Source of the DNA: Akkermansiaceae bacterium
GTDB taxonomy: Bacteria > Verrucomicrobiota > Verrucomicrobiia > Verrucomicrobiales > DEV007
DNA length: 64,000 nucleotides
Reading direction: 5' to 3'
Assembly: GCA_024233085.1 (NCBI GenBank)
Contig: JACKQC010000012.1
Location: forward strand, 62,001 to 126,000
Each line of letters opens with the position of its first letter. Position 1 is the stretch's first letter. Below, piece by piece: positions 1 to 7,759 of the stretch. Below the pieces are notes generated by a model. It saw only the letters and a list, made by a program, of their open reading frames with translations. It made no database searches and was not told the DNA's origin. The translations under genes were made by a program, and so were the position numbers.

Positions 1-1
1 G

Positions 2-71
2 TTTTCAGTTTTCAGGTTTCAGGTTTCAGTTTTCGGTCGTCGGTCGTCGGTCGTTGGGCTTCGGGCTTCGG
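2..71. repeat. Degenerate heptamer tandem array 1 (runs to window edge)
   Basis: Ten consecutive 7-bp units can be read in one register: TTTTCAG twice, GTTTCAG twice, TTTTCGG, TCGTCGG twice, TCGTTGG, GCTTCGG twice. It then decays into GC-rich hexamer-like sequence. The unit drifts in the same order as in the larger array at 264-459. It starts at the window edge, so it may continue to the left. I see no coding signal. Confidence 0.85.
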
Positions 72-163
72 GCGCGGGCGCGGGTGCGGGCCAATTTTGC
101 GGTCTCGAGGGGTGGCTCGGGTGAATTTGGCCTTCAGCCAAACCCGATTTTCACGATCAAACC

Positions 164-182
164 CCTGGGGCGTTGCCCCAGG
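164..182. repeat. Short palindrome CCTGGGGC-GTT-GCCCCAGG
   Basis: Perfect 8-bp arms surround a 3-nt loop, followed at 193-209 by the imperfect palindrome GAAGGCCTTCAGCCTTC. The same palindrome, with the complementary loop AAC, lies at 482-500, so the two copies are inverted relative to each other and flank the heptamer array. It looks like a dispersed intergenic palindrome; it could form a hairpin but has no T-tract to act as an intrinsic terminator. Confidence 0.6.
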
Positions 183-263
183 CTACGGTGAACGAAGGCC
201 TTCAGCCTTCGGGGGCCAGCGCGAATCTCCCGGCGATCCGGCCGCCTTTCACGCGGTGGTTCG

Positions 264-459
264 TTTTCAGTTTTCAGTTTTCAGTTTTCAGGTTTCAGGT
301 TTCAGGTTTCAGGTTTCGGTCGCCGGTCGCCGGTCGCCGGTCGCCGGTCGCCGGTCGCCGGCCGCCGGGCGTCGGGCGTCGGGCGTCGGGCGTCGGGCTT
401 CGGGCTTCGGGCTTCGGGCTTCGGATTTCGGATTTCGGATTTCGGATTTCGGGCTTTGG
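264..459. repeat. Degenerate heptamer tandem array 2 (28 units)
   Basis: Exactly 28 seven-base units fill 196 bp without a register break. They are TTTTCAG x4, GTTTCAG x3, GTTTCGG, TCGCCGG x6, CCGCCGG, GCGTCGG x4, GCTTCGG x4, ATTTCGG x4 and GCTTTGG. The unit changes by one or two bases at a time, giving blocks of identical units, as expected from local slippage and expansion. It resembles in kind the short tandemly repeated repetitive (STRR) heptamers of cyanobacteria. It lies about 220 bp upstream of the first gene. Long open frames through it are a consequence of the repeat, not genes. Confidence 0.9.
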
Positions 460-481
460 CCAACGGCCAACCTCACCCTAG

Positions 482-500
482 CCTGGGGCAACGCCCCAGG
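482..500. repeat. Short palindrome CCTGGGGC-AAC-GCCCCAGG
   Basis: Inverted partner of the palindrome at 164-182. A second small palindrome, TTGGCTGAAAGCCAA, follows at 522-536, and GGCCAC repeats follow at about 570-590. No gene is visible between 1 and 682. Confidence 0.6.
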
Positions 501-682
501 AAGGGCCGTGCCGAGCCGATCGTTGGCTGAAAGCCAACCTCACCGCTTCCCGGCAAAACGCCGCCCACGGCCACGGCCACGGCCATGGCCAGCTCCCGCG
601 GCGCGCGGCCTGGATGTCCGCGCCATGCCCTCCGCCTCGTTTTTCGATAGGCAAATCCAACGCGCCCGCCTACGATTCGGCC

Positions 683-1627
683 ATGCACGACTCTGCTCTC
701 CCCTGCTCCACTCCGGCGCCGTTCTCGCGCCGCCACTTCCTGCACGCTCTCGGCGCGACCGCCCTGGCCGAGTCCGCGCGGGCGGTCGAGGCGCCCTACC
801 AGCGCTTCGGCGATTCGCGGCTCCGGCTGAGTCTCGCGGCTTATTCCTTCCGCGACTATTTCAAGGTCATGCGCGGCAAGCCGAACTCGAAGGTGCCCGC
901 CGACAAGCAGATCGATATGCTCGACTTCATCCGCTTCTGCGCCGAGCACCACTGCGGGGGCGCGGAACTGACCAGCTACTTCTTCGACGACGATGTCAGC
1001 GACGCTCACCTCGCGGAGTGCCGCCACCTGGCCCACGTCTGCGGCGTGGAAATCTCCGGCACCGCCGTCGGCAACAACTTTTCCCATCCCAAGGACTCGC
1101 CCGAGCGCGCCGAGCAGATGACCTACGTGAAGAACTGGATTCGCCGCGCCGCCATTCTGGGCGCGCCGCACATCCGCATTTTCGCCGGGAAACATCCCGA
1201 GGGTGTCGAGGCCTCCGAGGCGGAGCGCAACGCCTCCGAGGCGCTGGAAGAGGCGGCCGAGTTCGCCGGGAAGCACGGCATTTTCCTCGGGATCGAAAAC
1301 CACGACTCCATCAGCGACAGCGGCCGCCTGCTGCGCATCGTGAAGGCGGCGAAAAGCCCGTGGGTCGGCGTCAATCTCGACACCGGCAATTTCCGCACGG
1401 AGAATCCCTACCAGGACATCGCCGAGTCCGCGCCCTACGCGGTCAACGTGCAGGTGAAGGTTTACATGCGCGAGCAGAAGCAGGAGGCCGATCTCGAGCG
1501 CATCGGCAAGATCCTCCGCGACGCCGGCTACCAGGGATACGTCGTGCTCGAGTACGAGGAGAACGACAACCCCTTCGAAAACGTGCCCCGGGTGCTGGAC
1601 CGCATGCGAAAATTCTGCGATGCCTGA
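683..1627 (+). CDS. Secreted sugar phosphate isomerase/epimerase-like TIM-barrel protein
   Basis: A 314-residue protein of the xylose isomerase-like TIM-barrel superfamily (sugar phosphate isomerase/epimerase). The chosen ATG gives an N-terminus with 'SRRHFLHALGATALA', which resembles a twin-arginine (Tat) signal, so export is likely. An upstream in-frame ATG at 614 would bury that signal and is rejected. Barrel landmarks include 'GGAELTSYFFDDD', 'GIENHDSISDSG', 'VGVNLDTGNF' and a terminal 'GYVVLEYEENDNPFENV', whose acidic and His residues are typical metal or substrate ligands. The stop overlaps the start of the GNAT gene by 8 nt, so the two are cotranscribed. The hexamer TACGAT (671-676) lies 6 nt before the ATG. 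The substrate is unknown; exported members often sit with sulfatases and DUF1080 proteins in Planctomycetes and Verrucomicrobia. Confidence 0.85.
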   Translation: MHDSALPCSTPAPFSRRHFLHALGATALAESARAVEAPYQRFGDSRLRLSLAAYSFRDYFKVMRGKPNSKVPADKQIDMLDFIRFCAEHHCGGAELTSYFFDDDVSDAHLAECRHLAHVCGVEISGTAVGNNFSHPKDSPERAEQMTYVKNWIRRAAILGAPHIRIFAGKHPEGVEASEAERNASEALEEAAEFAGKHGIFLGIENHDSISDSGRLLRIVKAAKSPWVGVNLDTGNFRTENPYQDIAESAPYAVNVQVKVYMREQKQEADLERIGKILRDAGYQGYVVLEYEENDNPFENVPRVLDRMRKFCDA

Positions 1628-2462
1628 CGTGGCGGTCCACATTCGCCCGCTCGGCGAGGGCGATCTCGGCTTCGCCAACGCCGTGCGCGGGATCGCGGGC
1701 TGGAACCAGACGCTCGCCGACTGGCGCCGTTTCATCGCGCTGGAGCCGGAGGGGTGTTTTCTCGCGGAATGCGACGGCGCGCCCGCCGGCACCGCGACGA
1801 CGACCTGCTATGGCGCGGATCTCGCGTGGATCGGCATGGTGCTGGTGCATCCCGACTTTCGCCGGCGGGGAATCGGCACGGCGCTGCTGCGGCATGGCAT
1901 CCGTCACCTGCGGGAAACGCGCGGCATTCGCTGCGTGAAACTGGACGCCACGCCGGAGGGCCAGCCCCTCTACGAAAAGCTCGGTTTTGTCGCCGAATGG
2001 GGGCTGCGCCGCTGGCTGAGGAAGGAAATCATCCTGCCCGACGCGGGGCCGCCGCCCTTTCGCGGGGCCACGCCCGGCGACTTCGCGGCCGACGCGGCGA
2101 ACTTCGGCGCCGACCGCGCGCGCCTGCTGGATTCGCTCGCGGCGGGGAGTTTCGCGGCCGTTTTCGACGGCGACGGCGGCTTTGGCCTGATGCGCGAGGG
2201 CTCGCGGGCGAACTACCTGGGCCCCGTGTCCGCCGCGAATCCCGAGACCGGCCTGAAACTGTGCCGCGACCTGATCGCCGCCGCGCCGGGGGATCGCTGG
2301 GTCTTCTGGGACATCCCGGACGACAACCGGGTGGCGACGAAGCTGGCCGCCGACTCCGGCTTCGAGCCCGTCCGGGTGCTCACGCGCATGTGGCTCGGCG
2401 AAAACGCCGCGCCCGGCGATCCGGCGCGCCTGTTCGCGCTCGCCGAACCGGGGCTCGGTTGA
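1620..2462 (+). CDS. GNAT-family N-acetyltransferase, two-domain
   Basis: 280 residues. The N-terminal half is a clear GNAT domain: 'IGMVLVHPDFRRRGIGTALL' carries the acetyl-CoA pyrophosphate-binding R/Q-x-x-G-x-G/A signature, and 'LYEKLGFVAEWGLRRW' is the usual motif-B end. Residues ~145-280 look like the second acyltransferase-fold domain found in YitH-type proteins (Acetyltransf_18), including 'RANYLGPVSAANPETG'. The ATG overlaps the preceding stop, showing translational coupling. The acceptor substrate cannot be told from sequence. No membrane segment or signal peptide is visible, so it is cytoplasmic, unlike its exported upstream partner. Confidence 0.85.
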   Translation: MPDVAVHIRPLGEGDLGFANAVRGIAGWNQTLADWRRFIALEPEGCFLAECDGAPAGTATTTCYGADLAWIGMVLVHPDFRRRGIGTALLRHGIRHLRETRGIRCVKLDATPEGQPLYEKLGFVAEWGLRRWLRKEIILPDAGPPPFRGATPGDFAADAANFGADRARLLDSLAAGSFAAVFDGDGGFGLMREGSRANYLGPVSAANPETGLKLCRDLIAAAPGDRWVFWDIPDDNRVATKLAADSGFEPVRVLTRMWLGENAAPGDPARLFALAEPGLG

Positions 2463-2474
2463 GCCGGCCGGGAC

Positions 2475-2800
2475 GGGTGTGAACGAAAGTGGCGGTCAAC
2501 AAACCGAAATTTGGGAGAATGCCAAGGGCACTCCGTAGGGAAGCCCGGGGTTGGAACAATTCCGGGAACGGATGACTCACACGCCGCCAACCCTGAAGGG
2601 GTTGCGGAATCGCGACGGCCGCGTCTTCCACCACGATCCCCGCAATCCTTTCGGGGTTCGCCATCGATCGACTGCTATTCCCGGGGTTGTCCCAACCCCG
2701 GGCTTCCATTCAAAACGCCGTTGGCGTTTACGGATTTCGCCGACGATTTTCACGCAATCCGTCGAGAGTTTCAAAATGACCGCCACTTTCGTCCGCACCC
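2475..2800. mobile_element. MITE-like element with 24-bp imperfect terminal inverted repeats
   Basis: Positions 2475-2498 and 2777-2800 are inverted copies of each other, matching at 22 of 24 bases; the inner 16 bp (core ACGAAAGTGGCGGTCA) are perfect. The 278-bp interior has no credible gene. It contains many small palindromes such as CCGGGGTTGTCCCAACCCCGG near 2683-2703 and CCTGAAGGGGTTGC-type motifs. It fills the gap between the GNAT gene and the sulfatase. A miniature inverted-repeat element is the simplest reading; a mosaic of intergenic palindromes is the alternative. I see no obvious target-site duplication. Confidence 0.45.
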
Positions 2801-2844
2801 AAAAGCCATTGCATTTTCGCCGTTGCCCGGCTCACACTGGCGGC

Positions 2845-4266
2845 ATGATCTCTTTTCTCCGATATCTCCTGACGGTCGGCGCGGTGCTGGTCGGCGGGCT
2901 TGCGGGGGGCGGCGCCAAACCGCCCGCCAAGCCGAACATTGTCTTCATCCTGGCCGACGACATGGGCTACGGAGACCTCGGCTGCTTTGGCCAGTCGACG
3001 CTCGCGACGCCGAACCTCGACCGCATGGCGGCGGAGGGGCTGAAATTCACGCGACACTATGCCGGCTGCACCGTCTGCGCGCCGTCGCGCTGTGTGTTGA
3101 TGACCGGACTGCACACCGGCCACTGCACGGTGCGCGGCAACGGCGACGTGCTGCTGAAGGATTCCGACCTCACGGTGGCCGGGGTGCTCAGGCAGGCCGG
3201 CTACGCGACGGGCTGCTTCGGCAAATGGGGCGTCGGCCATCCCCCGCCGCACGACGACCCGAACCGCCGGGGTTTTGACGAGTTTTACGGGTATGTGAAC
3301 ATGCATCACGCCCACAATTTCTATCCCGAATTCCTGATCCGGAACGGGGAGATCGCTCCGCTGCGCAACGTGACCAAGCCCGTGTGGAAGGCCGACGCCG
3401 ACCGCGCGGCCGGCGCTCCGCGCGAGGGCTCCGGCGTCGCGGAGAAAAAGGTCGACTATGCCCCGGCGCTCATCGCGGACGAGGCTCTGAAATTCATCGA
3501 CACCCACCGCGACGGTCCGTTTTTTCTCTACTTCGCGCTGAACGTCCCGCACGCCAACAACGAGGGCGGCCGGGACGAGGAGCAGAAGGACGGCATGGAG
3601 GTGCCCGAGTATGGCCGCTTCGCCGACCGGCCGTGGCCGAATCCGGAAAAGGGTTTCGCGACGATGATGGACTCCATCGACCAAGACGTGGGACGGGTGC
3701 TGGGGAAACTGCGCGCGCTCGGCATCGCGGAAAAGACGCTCGTTCTGTTTTCCAGCGACAACGGGCCGCACCAGGAGGGCAACCACGAGACGGAGTTCTT
3801 CAATTCCAACGGCGACCTCAATGGGAAGAAGCGCGACCTGACCGAGGGCGGCGTCCGGGTGCCGACGATCGCCTGGTGGCCGGGCCAGATCGCCCCCGGC
3901 GGAGTGACGGATCTGTTGTCCGGCTTCCAGGACTTCCTCCCGACCGCCGCCGCCCTGGCCGGCGCGACGTCTCCGGAGAAACTCGACGGCTTCTCGCTGG
4001 TTCCCACTTTACTCGGCAACGCGGGCGCGCAGCGGAAACACGAGTTTCTCTACTGGGAATTTCAGGAGCAGGGCGGCAAGACGGCGGTCGTGACCGAGCG
4101 CTGGAAGGGCCTGCGGCTGAAGACCGACCAAGATCCCGACGGCCCGGTGCTGCTCTACGATCTCCGGGCCGATCCCGCGGAAACGAAAGACGTCGCCGCC
4201 GAGCATCCCGAGGTGGTCAGACAGATGGTCGAATGGATGCGGGCGTCGCACACGCCGGAATCTTGA
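2845..4266 (+). CDS. Secreted formylglycine-dependent sulfatase (type I)
   Basis: A 473-residue arylsulfatase-family enzyme that hydrolyses sulfate esters. The start is the ATG that gives a signal peptide ('SFLRYLLTVGAVLVGGLAGG') directly before the conserved 'PNIVFILADDMGYGDLG' metal-binding strand. The active-site signature C-x-P-S-R is present as 'CAPSR' with Cys78, to be converted to formylglycine. It is followed by 'LMTGLHTGHCTVRGNG', and later 'LVLFSSDNGPHQEGNHETEFFNSNG' and 'KRDLTEGGVRVP' provide further metal and sulfate ligands. The C-terminal 'LLYDLRADPAETKDVAAEHPEV' is typical of sulfatases. Location is periplasmic or extracellular. An anaerobic-type or FGE maturase must be encoded elsewhere. 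The natural substrate is not predictable, but a sulfated polysaccharide is likely given the neighbours. Confidence 0.95.
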   Translation: MISFLRYLLTVGAVLVGGLAGGGAKPPAKPNIVFILADDMGYGDLGCFGQSTLATPNLDRMAAEGLKFTRHYAGCTVCAPSRCVLMTGLHTGHCTVRGNGDVLLKDSDLTVAGVLRQAGYATGCFGKWGVGHPPPHDDPNRRGFDEFYGYVNMHHAHNFYPEFLIRNGEIAPLRNVTKPVWKADADRAAGAPREGSGVAEKKVDYAPALIADEALKFIDTHRDGPFFLYFALNVPHANNEGGRDEEQKDGMEVPEYGRFADRPWPNPEKGFATMMDSIDQDVGRVLGKLRALGIAEKTLVLFSSDNGPHQEGNHETEFFNSNGDLNGKKRDLTEGGVRVPTIAWWPGQIAPGGVTDLLSGFQDFLPTAAALAGATSPEKLDGFSLVPTLLGNAGAQRKHEFLYWEFQEQGGKTAVVTERWKGLRLKTDQDPDGPVLLYDLRADPAETKDVAAEHPEVVRQMVEWMRASHTPES

Positions 4267-4267
4267 T

Positions 4268-4347
4268 GAGCCTCGCGCGGAGGCGCTGAGACGCGGAGAT
4301 TTTTGGAAACCCGTTTGCTCTCCGCCCCCTTCCCCCGCGCGAGGCTC
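4268..4347. repeat. 13-bp inverted repeat with 54-nt loop
   Basis: GAGCCTCGCGCGG at 4268-4280 is perfectly complementary to 4335-4347. It begins just after the sulfatase stop codon. The loop contains the sequence GCGCTGAGACGCGGAGA, of a type repeated between genes in related genomes. It could fold into a long hairpin in the 3' end of the sulfatase transcript; there is no proper T-tract, so an intrinsic terminator is not supported. Confidence 0.5.
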
Positions 4348-4397
4348 CCCTTTCAAAAATCCGCCCCGCTTCCTGAAATTCCGCTACATTCCCCGCC

Positions 4398-5891
4398 ATG
4401 ATCCCGAAAAACTCCCTCCTCCTCAGTCTTCTCCTCGCCGGGTGGTCGGCGATTGGCGCTTTCGCCCAGGACGCCAAGTGGACATCGCTTTTCGACGGCA
4501 AATCGATCGACGGCTGGGTTCAGCGCGGCGGCGAGGCCAAATACACGGTCGAAGACGGCGCCATCGTGGGCACCACGGTGCCAAAGACGCCGAACTCCTT
4601 CCTCTGCACGCCGCGCGACTACGGCGACTTCGTGCTGGAGGTGGAATTCAAGGTCGATCCGCAAATGAACTCCGGCATCCAGTTCCGCTCGCTGAGCACG
4701 CCGGACTACCAGAACGGCCGCGTCCACGGTTACCAGGCGGAGATCGATCCTTCCAACCGCGGCTGGAGCTGCGGCATCTACGACGAGGGCCGCAACGGCT
4801 GGCTGAACGACCTGCGCCACAACCGCGCCGCGCAGTATGCCTTCAAGCAAAACGACTGGAACCACTATCGCATCGAAGCCATCGGCAACCGCCTCCGCAC
4901 CTGGATCAATGGCGTGCCCGCCGCCGACCTGACGGACGACACCACCGCGTCCGGCTTCATCGCCCTTCAGGTTCACGGCATCGGCAACCGCGAGGAGACG
5001 ATGCAGGTGCGCTGGCGCAACATCCGCATTCAGGAAAACCCGACGCCCTCGCCCGAGACGCCGAAGGCCACCGCCCCGCCAAGCGGCCCCATCGTGAAGG
5101 AAGGCGCCGAAATCCGGAAACTGGGCGAAGGCTACACCTTCACCGAAGGCCCCGCGCTCGGGCCGGACGGCCGCGTCTATTTCAACGACATTCCCAACGA
5201 ACGCACCCACGCCCACGATCCGAAGACGGGCAAAATCGAAGTCTTCCGCGAACCGACGGGCAAGGCCAACGGCCTCTGCTGGACGCCCGGTCAGCGGCTG
5301 CTCGCCTGCGAGGGCGGCGCTCGGCGCGTTTCGCAGATCGATTTCGACGGCACCGTGACGACCTTGGCGGACAACTTCGAGGGCAAGAAGCTCAACAGTC
5401 CCAACGACCTCATCCTCGACGGCGCGGGCGGCGTTTATTTCACCGATCCGCGCTACGGAAAGGACAACTCCGACCGCGAGATCGACGTCGAGGCCGTTTA
5501 CTACCTCGACAACAAGGGAAAGCTCACCCGGGTGGCGGCCGACCTCGACAAGCCCAACGGCATCATCCTCTCGCCCGACGGCTCGATTCTCTATGTCGCC
5601 GACACCGGCGCGGAGGCGATCTGGGCCTACGACGTGACGGGCGACGGCAAGATCGAGAACCGGCGGAAATTCGCCGCCAACGGCAGCGACGGCGTGACCA
5701 TGGACACGGCGGGCAATCTCTACTGCACGTGGAAAGGCGAGATCATCGTGCTGAAACCGGACGGCTCCGAGGCGGCGCGCATCCCCTTTCCCGAGGCGCC
5801 GGCAAACTGCCTGCTTGTCGGCCACACCCTCTACGCGACGGCGCGCACCGGCTTTTACGCGCTCGAAGTCAACGCGCAGGGCCTGCGGTGA
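4398..5891 (+). CDS. Secreted DUF1080 (3-keto-disaccharide hydrolase type) - SMP-30/gluconolactonase fusion
   Basis: 497 residues with a cleavable signal peptide ('LLLSLLLAGWSAIGAFAQ'). Residues ~25-210 are a DUF1080 concanavalin-like domain: 'FTSLFDGKSIDGW'-type start (here 'WTSLFDGKSIDGWVQRGG'), 'NSGIQFRS', 'GYQAEID', 'GGIYDE'-type strand (here 'CGIYDEGR') and 'NHYRIEAIGNRLRTWING'. Residues ~230-497 are an SMP-30/gluconolactonase six-bladed propeller: 'YTFTEGPALGPDGRVYFNDI', 'LNSPNDLILDGAGGVYFTD', 'KPNGIILSPDGSILYVADT' and 'GSDGVTMDTAGNLYCT', which supply the metal-binding Glu, Asn and Asp. Together these suggest sequential sugar-derivative hydrolysis outside the cytoplasm: 3-keto-glycoside cleavage plus lactone opening. 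TACATT at 4385-4390 lies 7 nt before the ATG. It is convergent with the small lipoprotein gene. Confidence 0.92.
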   Translation: MIPKNSLLLSLLLAGWSAIGAFAQDAKWTSLFDGKSIDGWVQRGGEAKYTVEDGAIVGTTVPKTPNSFLCTPRDYGDFVLEVEFKVDPQMNSGIQFRSLSTPDYQNGRVHGYQAEIDPSNRGWSCGIYDEGRNGWLNDLRHNRAAQYAFKQNDWNHYRIEAIGNRLRTWINGVPAADLTDDTTASGFIALQVHGIGNREETMQVRWRNIRIQENPTPSPETPKATAPPSGPIVKEGAEIRKLGEGYTFTEGPALGPDGRVYFNDIPNERTHAHDPKTGKIEVFREPTGKANGLCWTPGQRLLACEGGARRVSQIDFDGTVTTLADNFEGKKLNSPNDLILDGAGGVYFTDPRYGKDNSDREIDVEAVYYLDNKGKLTRVAADLDKPNGIILSPDGSILYVADTGAEAIWAYDVTGDGKIENRRKFAANGSDGVTMDTAGNLYCTWKGEIIVLKPDGSEAARIPFPEAPANCLLVGHTLYATARTGFYALEVNAQGLR

Positions 5892-5913
5892 CGGGCGGGA
5901 ACGGCCCCGGACT

Positions 5914-5946
5914 CAACAGGGTTGACTCGATGACCCAACCCTGTTG
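5914..5946. repeat. Dispersed inverted repeat, copy A
   Basis: Arms CAACAGGGTTG (5914-5924) and CAACCCTGTTG (5936-5946) are perfectly complementary, with an 11-nt centre. It lies between two convergent 3' ends. Four related copies occur at 21419, 29887, 36300 and 40970. Confidence 0.9.
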
Positions 5947-5968
5947 GGTCGAGCGTGCCTTGGCCGGC

Positions 5969-6151
5969 TCAGAAATCCTGGTAGCGCGCGGCCTTGTGCA
6001 TGTCCTGCAGCTTCGACTGGGTGTCGAGCAGATCGGGCGCGGGATAGTTCTGGTCGACATCGCCGCCGCCGTCCGTCGAGGCGCAGCCGGCCAGCGCCAA
6101 AGTGCCGATCGCGAAAAGTAGAAAGAGAAATGCCGAAGTCAGGGTCTTCAT
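5969..6151 (-). CDS. Small lipoprotein, unknown function
   Basis: 60 residues. A hydrophobic signal segment ends in the lipobox 'LALAGC' (Cys at ~22), so the mature product would be a lipid-anchored tail of only about 39 residues, mostly hydrophilic ('LLDTQSKLQDMHKAARYQDF'). The ATG at 6151 is the only start that places the lipobox correctly. It has no recognisable domain. It resembles the many entericidin-like or small envelope lipoproteins in size, but no family is assigned. Confidence 0.7.
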   Translation of the reverse strand: MKTLTSAFLFLLFAIGTLALAGCASTDGGGDVDQNYPAPDLLDTQSKLQDMHKAARYQDF

Positions 6152-6219
6152 AGACTCATTCCTACACCGAAGGGCGCCGTTGGAACAAGAACGAATTTTC
6201 GCGCGCTCCCGCGGACCGG

Positions 6220-6873
6220 TCAGGCTTTCCTCGCGCGGACGGGGCGTTTGCGGCCGGGGAAGAGGGCACGGCAGATCTCGCAGCGCGAGCCGTCGCAGCC
6301 ACGGGCCGTGCAATGCTCGCGGCCGTAAAAAATGATGCGCAGATGGAGCCGGTTCCACTCGGACTCGGGAAAGAGCCGTTTCAGGTCGCGCTCGGTCTGG
6401 GCGACATTTTTTCCCGAGGTCAGCTTCCAGCGCTGGGCCAGCCGGTGGATGTGAGTGTCGACGGGAAATGCCGGCACCCCGAAAGCCTGGCTCATGACGA
6501 CGGAGGCGGTCTTGTGCCCGACGCCGGGCAGGCGTTCGAGCGCCTCGAAGCTATGCGGCACCCGGCCGCCGTGCTCGTCGATGAGGATGCGGGAGAGGCC
6601 GGCGATGGCCTTCGCCTTTTGCGGGGACAGGCCGCAGGGGCGGATGATTTCCTGGATTTTCTCGACCGCCACCCGAGCCATGGCCTCGGGGGTGTCGGCG
6701 AGCGCGAAGAGGCGGGGCGTGACTTCGTTGACCCGCACATCGGTGCACTGGGCGGAGAGCAGCACCGCGATCAGCAGGGTGAACGGGTCCCGGTGATCGA
6801 GCGGGATCGGTGTCTCGGGATACAACTCGGCCAGCCGTGTGGCGATGAAGGCCGCGCGCTCCGCCTTGGTCAT
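6220..6873 (-). CDS. nth: Endonuclease III (DNA glycosylase/AP lyase)
   Basis: 217 residues, the normal length. It removes oxidised pyrimidines in base-excision repair. The helix-hairpin-helix 'LPGVGHKTASVV' contains the catalytic Lys121 (K120 in E. coli), and Asp139 in 'FPVDTHIHRL' is the second catalytic residue (D138 in E. coli). 'LLIAVLLSAQCTDVRVN' is the canonical N-terminal motif. The C-terminal cysteines are unusual: in 'CTARGCDGSRCEIC' they are spaced C-x4-C-x4-C-x2-C, not the classic C-x6-C-x2-C-x5-C, and no cysteine follows, so the [4Fe-4S] loop is a variant or rearranged. The gene lies 15 nt downstream of the 3D-domain lipoprotein gene on the same strand and may share its transcript. 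Confidence 0.93.
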   Translation of the reverse strand: MTKAERAAFIATRLAELYPETPIPLDHRDPFTLLIAVLLSAQCTDVRVNEVTPRLFALADTPEAMARVAVEKIQEIIRPCGLSPQKAKAIAGLSRILIDEHGGRVPHSFEALERLPGVGHKTASVVMSQAFGVPAFPVDTHIHRLAQRWKLTSGKNVAQTERDLKRLFPESEWNRLHLRIIFYGREHCTARGCDGSRCEICRALFPGRKRPVRARKA

Positions 6874-6888
6874 TGGACAGGTCCGGGG

Positions 6889-7569
6889 TCAGGCGCGGAA
6901 GCCTTTTCTCAGCTCGACCGGAATCTGATCGATCTTCTGGTCGATGTCCTTGAGCATCTTCCGGACATGCGGCGCGTCGGGTTTGCCGGAGCGGGACTCG
7001 AGAATGCGCTTGCTCTCCTCGAAGCTGCCCCATTCCAGCACCTCGATGCCGACGTCGCGGGCGCCCCACTGGTTCATCGCGGCGTAATCGGGCTTGTAAA
7101 GGTCGATGGTGTCGGTGCCCACCAGCGCGCGCCCGTAGTCGTCGACGACGTATTCATAGGGCAGTCCCTTGATTCGGAAGCGGGTGCCGAGAGGATAGCG
7201 GGACCAGTCGGCGGCGGCGCTGCGCACCCGGCCATAGCGCAGGTCGGACCCGGCGGCATTGAGGGTGCCGTATTCGAGGCTGTCCGACTCGCTGTGGGTG
7301 TAGGCCGTCGTCTTCACGACAAACTCGTTCGGCGTGTACTGTCGGACCGCCTCCGGATCGAGAGTCGAGGCGTAGGAGGGGTGAGGGGGCGCACCCGCGT
7401 TCAAAACCACCGGCTGGATTCCCGGAGCGGAACCGTAGGAAGCCGGCGCGGCGGGGGCGAAAGCCGTCACCCGATAGTCGCCCATATCGGCAAGGCGATT
7501 CGTCTGGCAGCTCGAGCACAAACCCGCCACAGCCAACGCCAACAGGGAAAGGATTCGTTTCTTCATCAT
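6889..7569 (-). CDS. 3D-domain (double-psi beta-barrel) lipoprotein
   Basis: 226 residues. A lipoprotein signal peptide with the lipobox-like 'LCSSC' comes first, then a proline- and alanine-rich linker, then a domain from ~95. That domain contains 'TTAYTHSESDS', 'YPLGTRFRI', 'YVVDDYGRALVGTDTIDLY' and 'WGARDVGIEVLEWG'. The spaced aspartates and the GT/DVG motifs are those of the 3D domain (PF06725) shared with MltA and Rpf/YabE-type peptidoglycan enzymes, so a cell-wall role is likely. The catalytic activity itself is an inference. Two consecutive ATGs exist (7569 and 7566). A promoter-like sequence is at 7637-7665. Confidence 0.85.
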   Translation of the reverse strand: MMKKRILSLLALAVAGLCSSCQTNRLADMGDYRVTAFAPAAPASYGSAPGIQPVVLNAGAPPHPSYASTLDPEAVRQYTPNEFVVKTTAYTHSESDSLEYGTLNAAGSDLRYGRVRSAAADWSRYPLGTRFRIKGLPYEYVVDDYGRALVGTDTIDLYKPDYAAMNQWGARDVGIEVLEWGSFEESKRILESRSGKPDAPHVRKMLKDIDQKIDQIPVELRKGFRA

Positions 7570-7636
7570 CCGGGAATGACGATTTTTCCGAAAATCACCG
7601 TCGAAACTCTACGCGAAACTCTAAATTACCGCAATT

Positions 7637-7665
7637 ACTATAAATTTACGGAAAGTTTTCTTTAA
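7637..7665 (-). promoter_or_regulatory. Sigma70-like promoter upstream of the 3D-domain lipoprotein gene
   Basis: On the minus strand, TTAAAG (7660-7665) and TATAGT (7637-7642) are separated by 17 bp, inside a strikingly AT-rich 90-bp stretch (7575-7675) in an otherwise GC-rich region. The -10 matches consensus at 5 of 6 bases, the -35 at 3 of 6. It leaves a 5' leader of about 60 nt. Confidence 0.5.
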
Positions 7666-7759
7666 CAGGGCCAGAATTACAAAAGAATTGGCCTTTCGTC
7701 AATGCCGATTTTGTCCTGACGCACGCGCCGCTTGAAGCGGCCCTCCCCCGTTTTCCGTT

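Noticed and set aside
264..459. CRISPR array
   Set aside because: Units are contiguous with no unique spacers, and no cas genes are present. The same holds for 41091-41300.
97..682. Long open frames through the heptamer arrays
   Set aside because: They are produced by a 7-bp repeat with no stops in some registers; no signal peptide, domain or start context supports them.
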